A program made the position numbers and the translations under genes. This document shows, piece by piece, positions 38,301 to 45,506 of a stretch of 64,000 nucleotides of DNA (the stretch's first letter is position 1; the number at the start of each line of letters is the position of its first letter). Source of the DNA: Lytechinus pictus (taxonomy: Eukaryota > Echinodermata > Echinoidea > Temnopleuroida > Toxopneustidae); the NCBI RefSeq assembly GCF_037042905.1, contig NC_087257.1:14296001-14360000 (forward strand). Direction: 5' to 3'. The notes beneath the pieces are model-generated. The model was given only the letters and a program-made list of their open reading frames with translations. It was not told the DNA's origin and made no database searches.

Positions 38301-38578
38301 AAGATATTTCCTTAGCACTACATCCTGACTTATGGATCCTGCTGAGTATCGTCGCAGAAGTAGAAGTTACGTTTTTCAAGGCGACTACGCTGAAGTTTCG
38401 TGCATTTCCAATAGGCCTAACACAAAATTAAGTATGTGGGACTGGTAATAAAAATATCGACGAAATTGTAAACTAAAATTTTACGTTAAAAACTCTTAAA
38501 AACGAATAACATGAATTTAGAATAGTTTACTCACAGTTCACGCGTAATCCGCTTTGAAACTTTTGGCTGCTCATTCAT
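25479..38578 (-). CDS. Gene B: uncharacterised charged coiled-coil protein, 8 exons, 514 aa
   Basis: On the minus strand eight exons join in frame: 38578-38535, 37255-37174, 35688-35470, 35009-34932, 32663-32585, 31365-31319, 30785-30721, 26409-25479. The sum is 1545 bases, 514 residues plus TGA. The N-terminal part has ERYLNRERVQQRFDPSG and a Lys/Glu-rich stretch. The middle, about residues 142-215, is strongly helical (REKVKKYREQQKAKAKEKV), a likely coiled coil. The C-terminal 300 residues are acidic and Ser-rich with YEDDFEEEEED and YEDDSFESDNGD. YEDDFE-type motifs occur in several ciliary and microtubule proteins, so such a role is possible but unproven. I do not recognise the family. The start was taken at the first in-frame ATG; an upstream coding exon cannot be excluded. 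Confidence 0.82.
26453..26527 (+). repeat. tRNA-like relic (SINE head?)
   Basis: TGGCTGAATGGATTAG resembles an A-box/D-arm and AGGTTCAAATC a B-box. Acceptor and T-stem pairing is poor and the anticodon loop is uncertain. It is probably a decayed tRNA-derived sequence. Confidence 0.4.
26607..27401. mobile_element. Tc1/mariner-like foldback element, 795 bp
   Basis: TA flanks both sides. The ends CAGTGCGTCCCA and the complement TGGGACGCACTG are typical of Tc1/mariner termini, although the right end reads GTGGGACGCACTG. The inverted similarity continues about 290 bp inward on each side (AACGAAACCGAGATTTA, TTCACGCATGA, TTTCTGTAATT). The unpaired centre of about 200 bp has no transposase. Confidence 0.82.
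27525..27719 (-). pseudogene. THAP-domain fragment
   Basis: The minus-strand frame contains MVMCFVPGCYQLQ followed by FRRFPKDESDKQKWIRTLR. The C-x4-C pair, FRRFP and the conserved Trp match the N-terminal half of THAP zinc fingers. The C-terminal Cys/His pair is missing before the frame ends. THAP domains occur in P-element-type transposases and in host regulators. It sits inside a gene B intron and could be a relic or an unrecognised first exon. Confidence 0.6.
28247..28391. repeat. Foldback MITE of the GGCCCGTTT family
   Basis: The left GGGGCCCGTTTCATAAAG with GTTATGATAACAA pairs with TTGTTATTATAACAAG and CTTTATATAATGGG at the right. Confidence 0.7.
28860..29645. repeat. Tandem duplication, about 375-bp unit, two copies
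   Basis: Copy 1 (about 28860-29228) and copy 2 (about 29232-29645) share AAAAGGGGTTAGACCCATTT, TTATACCCAATTTTATG and ATATGGGAGAATAAAAAAA in the same order. Each unit carries several short AAAAGGGGTTAGA/TCTAACCCCTTTT motifs in both orientations. Confidence 0.85.
29763..29913. repeat. Foldback MITE of the GGCCCGTTT family
   Basis: GGGGCCTGTTTCATAAAACT with TTTTTACCTGAGAAAACT pairs with AGTTTTCTCAGGTAAAAAG and GCAACGGGCCCC. Confidence 0.75.
30020..30611. mobile_element. piggyBac-like foldback MITE
   Basis: TTAA flanks both ends (30016-30019, 30612-30615). The termini are AGGACTAGTCCACCCC and the complement of GGGGTGGACTTGACCT. The arms include AAATCGGATGTAAAATAAG, GAAAGTTATG and AAGTTTCGCTTA. 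The poly-A/T centre separates them. Confidence 0.8.
30640..30722. repeat. Tandem copy of MITE end plus gene B donor region
   Basis: Bases 30640-30722 repeat about 30555-30636: TTGATTTTTCTCTATCG, TTCTGGGGTGGACTTGACC, TTTAAC and GATCTCTGACC. The copied block runs up to the splice donor of the gene B exon at 30721. Confidence 0.8.
30721..30785 (-). CDS. Gene B exon 7
   Basis: It encodes AKEKVAQEAKEREMAKLPPG and ends phase 2 at ATCAG|GTCAGA on the minus strand. The acceptor TTCTTGACACAG is good. It continues the helical charged segment. Confidence 0.85.
31319..31365 (-). CDS. Gene B exon 6
   Basis: This is a 47-bp exon with acceptor TTTGATTTCAG and donor AAG|GTGAGC on the minus strand. It encodes DEREKVKKYREQQKAK, including the codon split with exon 5. 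The composition is coiled-coil-like. Confidence 0.82.
31602..32406. mobile_element. 805-bp inverted-repeat element with 11/12-bp flanking repeat
   Basis: The left end GGGCTGTTATCGTTAAGAAA and the complement of the right end (GGACTGTTATCGATAACG) match. Flanks TACTTCCATGTA (31590-31601) and TACTTCCCTGTA (32407-32418) agree at 11 of 12 positions. A minus-strand frame inside has no recognised domain. Confidence 0.68.
32585..32663 (-). CDS. Gene B exon 5
   Basis: The acceptor TTTATTGCAG and donor G|GTGAGA lie on the minus strand. It encodes GKVKQVSTSVHAMLNAEEAW then RYRKEN and ends phase 1. Confidence 0.85.
32760..33300. other. Gene B intron, nothing recognised
   Basis: AT-rich intron before the tandem array; no supported feature. 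Confidence 0.4.
33310..34350. repeat. 157-bp tandem array with DR1 motif, about six copies
   Basis: The unit contains GTCTTGCATGTAAACT, TGACCTTTGACCTTACC, ATGTGACCTCCGACTGCAGC, CCATCTACCATCC and AAGTTTGGTTGAAAAGTGA. Perfect TGACCTTTGACCT is at 33514, 33670, 33825, 33982 and 34139; the first unit is degenerate. The array ends in a GACGGACGGACG run and the tail CTCTGGTGGGCGAGACAAAA. Confidence 0.92.
34932..35009 (-). CDS. Gene B exon 4
   Basis: The exon is phase 0-0, with acceptor TTTCCTCTTCCAG and donor CGG|GTAAGT on the minus strand. It encodes KSIDADKISTVYRFRQQMIP then YEVRHR. Confidence 0.87.
35262..35400. repeat. GAAA microsatellite and GA-rich tract
   Basis: An uninterrupted AAAG/GAAA run spans about 35262-35309, followed by a degenerate GAGAGAGAA tract to about 35400. 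Confidence 0.9.
35470..35688 (-). CDS. Gene B exon 3
   Basis: It is 219 bp, phase 0-0, with acceptor CTTTATTCAG and donor TTG|GTAAAA on the minus strand. It encodes NLELAYLIASEDEKRKERE then a basic segment with PRIKPLPKKKIRAQ and EIERLAITAQSTL. Confidence 0.88.
36234..36402. repeat. Foldback MITE
   Basis: GGGCTCCGTAACATAAAAG with TTTGCAATCAATTGC pairs with GCAATACGTCGCAAACC and TTTGCGTTACAGAGCCC. Confidence 0.7.
36365..37004. repeat. Tandem duplication, about 320-bp unit, two copies
   Basis: Copies at about 36365-36694 and 36695-37004 share long runs, e.g. GTGCTGTTCATCAGTA, CTGAACTATGGTTT, TTGTTGTTTAACTATGGATA and ACTGTCTGGGAAAAACAACT. They differ by scattered substitutions and two short indels, including an extra ACATGTAGACCC in copy 1. 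The junction cuts through the MITE at 36234-36402. Confidence 0.9.
37174..37255 (-). CDS. Gene B exon 2
   Basis: The acceptor TATTTTTCACAG and donor GTG|GTTAGT (a weaker donor) lie on the minus strand. It encodes ERYLNRERVQQRFDPSGQG then LARTHPLV. Phase 2 at its start completes a Leu codon with exon 1. Confidence 0.83.
37440..38534. other. Gene B intron 1 with CTTT-rich tract
   Basis: A pyrimidine tract of CTTT/CCTT repeats lies at about 38131-38216. Nothing else is supported. Confidence 0.5.
38535..38578 (-). CDS. Gene B exon 1, coding part (tentative start)
   Basis: From ATG at 38578 the minus strand encodes MNEQPKVSKRITREL, with the last codon split across donor CT|GTGAGT. The same frame stays open upstream to about 38758 without another ATG, so this is the best start if the exon is first. 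Upstream sequence is CpG- and GC-rich (CCGCCGGTACCCGGGG), which fits a promoter. Confidence 0.6.
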
Positions 38579-40470
38579 ACTGTTTGGGGAAACAAAGTAG
38601 ACATCTACCAAACTTTTCTCTTTGCCCACATCCTTCGCGTCATTTGTTGCTGATATGATACCAACAACCTTTGACCTGTGCCGGTGTCCTAGAAGAATTG
38701 GCCCCGGGTACCGGCGGTCCAAAACGGCTAGCTGATTAGTACCGCCAATACAAAACGGCTAGTCGATCGGGCCCGCCAGATTCAAATGACAGGTTCAAAT
38801 TTTTGCCGAAACGATAGGAGAGCCGCCGTGTGGTTCCACAATTAAACAACATTTTACTTTTTGATTGTAAACATATGGACCGTGGTTTTTTATCTAATGC
38901 GAGGACATCTTGCACTACCTTAGGCATGGGGGTTATCTGTTTGCCCCCTTTTTATATATTGTTCTCTGAAAATTGTGTCAAAATCTATATATCACAAATA
39001 ATATTTTTTATTAAGATATGTCAACATTTTGCTTGCTCGCAGCTTAGAAAAATTCGTACACCAAGTCGATCTGCCCCCCTCAAAACTTTTGCCTCATTAT
39101 GCCACTGGGGTATATAGTAGACTATTTATTTTTAAAATTGTTACTTTTCAAAAGAGGAAGTGCCCCCCTTTTCCCCGTGCCCGGCCCTCCCACTTTCAAA
39201 TTTGCTCCGCCGCCCCTGATTATATAATTCCCCCTTTTCTTCATATGTATACATTTGATGAAATATATAGCGTAAGATCGGACCCGCGGACAGAACGTCG
39301 GTGACATTATACTTCAATGATCAGTAAAAAAAAATGACAATACAAAACTTGTAGCTTAGTATCTCTTATTGCGCCAAGCCTTGATGATCGTAAGAAGCTA
39401 CGACCAGTTTTGAGTCGTCATAAATAAGTGTGTGTTTGCTTATGTCAGCACCAAAGCCCCCCCCCCCCCTCCCCCGATTTTAAGGTCAATTTGGCGGCCC
39501 CTCATTTATACAGGTCAATTTGATGCCCCCTAATAATTTAATGTCAATCCCCCCCCCCCCATGTGAAACATGAATGCGACCCAGGCCAAACATCAAATAC
39601 CGCCCAATTAAAGGTCGAACATATAATCAATTCGGCACCTCCTTCCAGATCACACTTCAAATGGCCGCCCACGCTCTCTTATAACCTTTTTCAATCTCCC
39701 CCTTGTCCCCCTTCTTCCCCTCCCCCCCCCCCCTCCCCTTAATTCCATCTTATCTTTTTCCCCTTTTCTCTTTCATTATGTTCATACTTTCCCCCATTTT
39801 TTTGCGATCTCTTCTTCGAATCTCCCTTTTTTTCTCTCCCTTTTATTTTCATTTATTTCCTTCTCCTTTTTGGCACCTCCCTTTTGGACTACCCGAGGGC
39901 CCTTAGCCGCGAAAGCCCCCCCCCCCCCTCCAAAAAAAAACAAAAAAAAAAAGAATATGTGCATGTGTGTGTGTTTGTCTCGATGAGGTGTCACTGAGAG
40001 TTCCCTGTGTTTTTGGCAGCCTTGTTGGACTATTCAGCTTTTAGTTCTTTTATTGATATATATTTTTTTCTACTTACTTTAGGGCTATGCTTTAGGGGTT
40101 TTGGCGAGCGCGCAGCAGTGTTTACCCCCGCCCACCCTCAGCACGCCAGTCGCCATCCCATCCTATTTCTTGCCCCTGTTTCTTACTTGAGTAATAATGA
40201 AGACCTATACGGTATGTCTATACAAAATCGAAGTTTACACCCCGAATAGCACAGGCGTACAAAGGGAACACTCAGTGTGAATATGGCTTCGTGGCCCCAC
40301 ACAGCTGTAATCAATTGGAAGTGTGCTAAAATAATGCATAAATTATATATCTCCAAAACATATATACATCTCTATGTCCCAAAATAAGATTCTCAAATCG
40401 ACAACTGTACTGTTCTGTGGGTGTGGTTGATTTGGAGGAGCCAATAAAAGGACCACTGGAATTTCACATT
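38579..40470. other. Intergenic, C-rich repeat debris
   Basis: It contains the upstream region of gene B, a transposon end at about 39140-39222 (AAATTTGCTCCGCCGCCCCTG) and long poly-C/pyrimidine tracts at 39455-39560 and 39710-39940. No gene is supported. Confidence 0.5.
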
Positions 40471-40570
40471 TTTGCTGTAGGTGTCAAAGTTGCATGAACG
40501 GCGTATAGGAACAAATCGCCCGGTCGGAACAAATCGGCTATGACGATCGCATCACACAACAAAATTCGGA

Positions 40571-40605
40571 ACTAATCGGCGGATAAAAGAGCCGCCGATT
40601 AGTTC
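40571..40605. repeat. Perfect hairpin AACTAATCGGCGG
   Basis: AACTAATCGGCGG and CCGCCGATTAGTT face each other across about 9 bases. A second hairpin, GCGGCGGAT/ATCCGCCG, lies at about 40659-40680. Confidence 0.8.
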
Positions 40606-40779
40606 CTCCGGCCCCGATCGGCTGCCCGGTCAATTCGCCTATGACACCGGTACGGTGTAGCGGCGGATTTTATCCGCCGGCATATATCGTTCTGAACGGC
40701 AAATATCGTTCATACTTGGAAACCATAATCTGCCGGGTTTGCCGCGTTCTGATGTGTATGCAGATTTCAAAGGGATAAT

Positions 40780-42115
40780 CCAGGCTGTAGATATTTCTAT
40801 CTCAATAAATAGAGTAAAATTCACAGAGCAAAATGTTGAAATTTGATCAAAATCGGATAACAAGTAACGAAGTTATTGCATATGGTTAATCGCGTGCATT
40901 TGAGTGTCCGAAAGTCCACACACACAGCTTCAACACAGGGAACAGTCGTTTTCAGGTACGTAATATTGCAGAAATCCGGTATATCTTTATAACTATTAAT
41001 AATCTCACACCAGATTGATAATAGTGTGAACATTTTATCCAATTCCATTAATTTGATGTAAATATTATTACAATTAATTCACTATTTACGTCTCGCTGTT
41101 CATTTATTTGAAAGTGTCCATGTTCACAACTCTTGCTATGGCAACCGGTCTGAAACCACCCATATTTTTGAGACATTTGCATCTTTGTTTTCCCACTGGA
41201 GTATCCCTAAGGGTAAAAAAGGTCGAGATTGATTGTCATCTCAATGCTAAATAGATTACCTACAGTTTGATATTTAATACTTTATGACTGGTATAATGGT
41301 TACATCTCATTTTTCTCCCAAACTTTGTGATCGAGCAGGCAGAACATGGCATATTTCTGTGTACAACGTCACGTGACTAACGTATGATAGTTTTTGTTCC
41401 TAGACCCTTTTCATTTGAAACAATTAATACAGTCCAAACAAACTTAATTAACGCATTTAATGTTGAAAGTAACAATGTTCTTGTACTATAAAGCTTTGCC
41501 TACTGATATTTATGATATAGCTACAGTTTGAGGAAGCAAAAATCGAGTCCGAAATTGATTTTGATTTGTAATAGGGTCTGCGTAAGTTTACTATATACTA
41601 GCAGGCTAGCATCGTCTGCTATACGTAAACCAAATGAGCGAACATCATATGACCAAAACTAACCATTATGAATTTTAAAAATTTGCATCATTCCGGTTAT
41701 TCCGGTGAAACAGTTCTAGGCATGTCTTTATGAATATTCATTAGGTGGGCTGATGATGTCATAACCCCACTTGTCCTGTTGTATTCAATTACATGAAATT
41801 AGGTTTATTCAAATTTTTTTCTACGTCAAGAACTAAAACAATTGGATTGAAAACTCTTTAAGTGCATTAGTTATTTAATGCCGCAACTTATATCATCATA
41901 ATGGTGACACATCATTTACTAACACATGTTTGAAAAATGAAACATATATGATTTCATTTAATAACATAAGAAAAGGGAAAATGGGGACGTGACATCATCA
42001 GCCCATATTGAATATTCGTACTGAGACATGCCTATAGAAAATCAAATCCTTAAAATTCAATAACTTCGATCGTTATTTGTTATCCGATTTTGATGAAATT
42101 GTCAGCATTTTGTCA
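40780..42115. mobile_element. Approx. 1.3-kb foldback element
   Basis: The left GATCAAAATCGGATAACAAG with TAACGAAGTTATTG pairs with the right CAATAACTTCGATCG and TGTTATCCGATTTTGATGA. Further inward matches include AATATTCATTAGGTGGGCTG at about 41745 against CATCAGCCCATATTG at 41996, so some inner segments are nested. Outer ends are not sharply defined. Confidence 0.6.
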
Positions 42116-42262
42116 GAATTAAATAAAGAAATAAAGAACTTAAAGGCAAAGAGCGAAAGAAAGAAAGAATAAATAAAGAACCAAAGAAACGGAAAAAACG
42201 GAAAAAGTAAACACTCGAATAACAAAAGAAAAAAAGAAAGAAAGAACAGAAAGAAAAATGAT
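42116..42262. repeat. GAAA-rich purine tract
   Basis: Degenerate AAAGAAAGAA repeats run along the plus strand. Confidence 0.8.
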
Positions 42263-42399
42263 AGAAAAAGGAACAACAAAATGAAGGTACATGAATAACA
42301 TAAATGAAATAGTTTGAAACAAAAAAAAGACTTTAAAAAGATGAAGCTATAGGCATATGAGGTGTAAACAAAGGGACAAGATATGGTCATGCACTCTAA

Positions 42400-43440
42400 A
42401 TCCATGTACTCAATTTTAAATCAATATCTTATTTCCCAGAGGAGCCCTTTATACAATTTCTATTGAAATAAAACGAATAGTTTTCCTTGTCATGAATAAA
42501 AGTAGACCTAATGTATTTCGTCATTAATACGTATAAAATCAATAAATTTTTAAAAGAATCTAATGAAGAAAAAAAAAACTCTGATTAGGTGTCGCGGCCT
42601 AAATACTGGAGGTAGAGGTACCAGGAAGGAGGAACAAAAAATGACTGAAATATGAAGGGGCAAAGTTTATCGGTGCATATATTCAGGGGCGGCGTCAGGG
42701 TATTTTATAGGGGATGACACTAATGCCTCTTCATTTTTTCTTCTAAATTCATTAATTACTTAAAGTTTCTGTACAATTCATGACGTATACGTTTAGACCT
42801 ACTCCTCTTTTTCCTTTTCTACCCTTGCTACAAAATTACCCCCCTCCCCCTTGATTGTTCGTTGGTGTTTTTTTTTACTTCTTATAACTGCCCTCCTTCC
42901 TTGATAAGATTTTGGTATGAAAATAATAAACACGTATCATTATTTCTTTAATGCCACTTGTTTCCTTCTGCTACAACACAGTGACATTTTAAACTAAATT
43001 GGCACCTGCGCATTCCCTTTGTGACATCACATTATGCAGCGCGTTAAAAAAAAAGTAGACCTGTGACGTTTGTTTACTTTTAGTGGCTCGAAGGCTCGAT
43101 CGAATGACGTCACATTACTTGTAAATGGGTGAATGCGCGCATACGTGATTGCGCGAAATATATTCACAAAACGTAATTATGCAAATGAACGCTGCAGCGC
43201 ATGTGGTAATGATTACTTGCCATAGAAACAAATTATGCGCCAAAAAATGACAACAAAATTTTCAAACGGCACTGCAATCACGAGGCGAAGCTGACTTGAG
43301 AGAGTTTGCGAGACACCAAGCTGCGAAACGAAACGAGAATAACCAAGGACCAGTGGACTTCTTAAAAAGACGTTGGTGTTCTTATCAGTGAACCAAAGAA
43401 TTGAAAATCCTTCTCTCCGAAAAATACGAGGTCAGTATGT
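42400..43440. other. Intergenic, mostly unassigned
   Basis: A transposon-like end CAGGGGCGGCGTCAGGG starts near 42686 without an identified partner. The 43080-43330 stretch is richer in CpG, but no transcription start or exon can be fixed. Confidence 0.4.
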
Positions 43441-43448
43441 CGATCAAA

Positions 43449-43745
43449 CGCGATTGAAACGTTTTTTTTGTGTGTGCAGTGAGGGGGGCGGTGGTGTCAA
43501 GTTAAATAAAATGATCTCGACCTGGACGACGTTCGGCTTCACTGAACGGATAGATCTAGGTATAATGTCAAATAGATCTTATTGCAAATTAACGATTAAA
43601 CCCGATTGAAACGTTTATTTTTAGTGCAATGAGGGGGGGTCGGTGGTGTAAAGTTTAATCTTGAATAAAATTAAAAATGATCTCGACGACAAAAACAACT
43701 TTCTACAGAAAAAAACGTTAATGTTCGGCTTCACTGAGCGGATCA
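43449..43745. repeat. Imperfect tandem duplication, about 150 bp
   Basis: CGATTGAAACGTTT, GAGGGGGG-CGGTGGTGT, AATGATCTCGAC and GTTCGGCTTCACTGA occur in order twice, starting near 43449 and 43602. Confidence 0.8.
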
Positions 43746-44036
43746 CGCTACAGACGGCCCACCGTTGTGATTTGTGGTGGTGATGATAATCGGCGTTGGT
43801 TATTTGATATAATTAGCCTATCATGGTATGATTTCACGGGGATGATATTGACAATGATGACGTTGATGTAGATCTAGGTCAATTGCAAATTGCATATATA
43901 CCGGTATTAACAATACACAATGTTTGCATAGGTCTAGATCTACATGTAGGCCTAGGCCTACTCCTTTTTGTGTCAGGGTGCACGAATAGGCTTTTATTTT
44001 GACGTTATTTTAAATTTAGGGATAATCTACCGTAAG

Positions 44037-44445
44037 GGCACTAGTATTCAACCCGTTTGGAGAGTTTCCTCAAATATATAGAAATATAGAATTTACCTGA
44101 ATTTCAGACCCGTCTTATTTCCAAGAGCAAAATGCTGGTTATTCTTTTTCCGTTATTTTTTTCTTCAACCAGTTGACTGTGTGCGCGGGCGATCGAATTA
44201 TACGGCGACGGATTTTGGTACTAGTATTCAACCCGTCGGCACTAGTATTCAACCTAGCGATGAAAGATGGCCCTATCTCTCAATCTGCCCTTGTCCCATC
44301 CGACTATGGACTAGACCATTTGAGATGAGACCAAACAGGGAATTAATCAAAGCCAGAGATTTACATAGATCTAGATCTAATTTAGCAATCTAAACCCTTT
44401 TGAGATTTGCTATCAATCCTCACTAGGTTGAATACTAGTACCATT
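44037..44445. repeat. ACTAGTATTCAACC repeats, direct and inverted
   Basis: ACTAGTATTCAACC occurs at about 44040, 44220 and 44241, and its complement GGTTGAATACTAGT at about 44426. TAGATCTAGATCTA motifs lie nearby. Confidence 0.8.
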
Positions 44446-45084
44446 CAGTGCAAAAGGCCATCGCCGCATAATTCGATCCTCCGCGCATACAGTCGACAGA
44501 TTGACAAAGAAAATATCGACAACAGATTACCCTGGAAATAACAAAGGTGTGAAATTAAGATAAATTCCCTATTTCTAAATATTTTGGGGAATATGTCAAA
44601 ATCTTTGAATTATGCCGGGTTGAAGTACCCATACGGTACTTAATTTGATTTTACATCTAGATTTGCCCCGGGGACCTCGACACGTCTTAAGACAGTACGT
44701 GTTCGGGCTGCCGCAGTAACATCTAGATCTACTACTACTAGGTCTAAATGTTTTTATTTTTTTTATTATATTAATGTCACGTAGATCTGCGCATATTTAT
44801 GTATTTCTTCACATCGATCGGAATTTCGATATGTTTATTGATTGATTGATTATAATTATATAAACCTATTAAGTTATATAGGCCTATATTATATTTCTAC
44901 CCAGTTGTTTTGTGTCCGGACAATCGATTTCAAACACACATTTAATAAAAAAGTTACAGAAAAAAGTTTCATCAAGTTTGAGTACCATAAACAGTTATTA
45001 AGCAATGTTGGTATCTATGATGATGTTGAGCCATAGAGATAGAAAACTAGTATTACATCTCTGTTTTGAGCCCGGCCGCACCCG

Positions 45085-45112
45085 CACCCCCCCCCCCCCC
45101 CCCCCCCCCCCG
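45085..45112. repeat. Poly-C tract
   Basis: About 25 uninterrupted C residues follow GGCCGCACCCGCA. Confidence 0.9.
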
Positions 45113-45300
45113 CTTGATTCCTGCGCCTGTTTCTAACTGATGATCTTGGTGACTACGATGTACCCGCTTCAGCCCCTGCCACACTTGATCCACACATGAC
45201 CAGCAATGATTACGATGAAGAAGAATATGGTTAACAAACGGTTATGATAGATATATTGGAATAATAAGTTCCCTGTTTTTATTTCATATATTTCAGCATC

Positions 45301-45506
45301 ATGGCTCGTCAATTATCATCAGTCATTCTGGTTGCTTTGACTTTGACCACTGCCCTGGCGGAAAACTTCCCATCTCGCACATCGGCGCCATCTGACTGCC
45401 CCCAAGCCGATCAGGGGTGCTGGTGCCAAAACACCTTTGCACAATGTTGGAGAACGTACGACCAATCAAGATTAACGGAAGAAATTGGGAGCAGGATTAC
45501 TCGATT
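45301..45506 (+). CDS. Gene C exon 1: signal peptide and first cysteine cluster
   Basis: ATG at 45301 follows a likely 5' UTR acceptor (ATATATTTCAG|CATC). It encodes the signal peptide and then SDCPQADQGCWCQ and RTYDQSRLTEEIGSRITRL. The donor TT|GTAAGT leaves phase 2. Confidence 0.88.

Noticed and set aside
38736-38927. Upstream coding exon of gene B
   Set aside because: The minus-strand frame starts with ATG but has no donor in phase with the next exon, and it overlaps the GC-rich putative promoter.
39703-39906. Pro/Phe/Leu-rich frame as a gene
   Set aside because: It translates a C/T-rich low-complexity tract.
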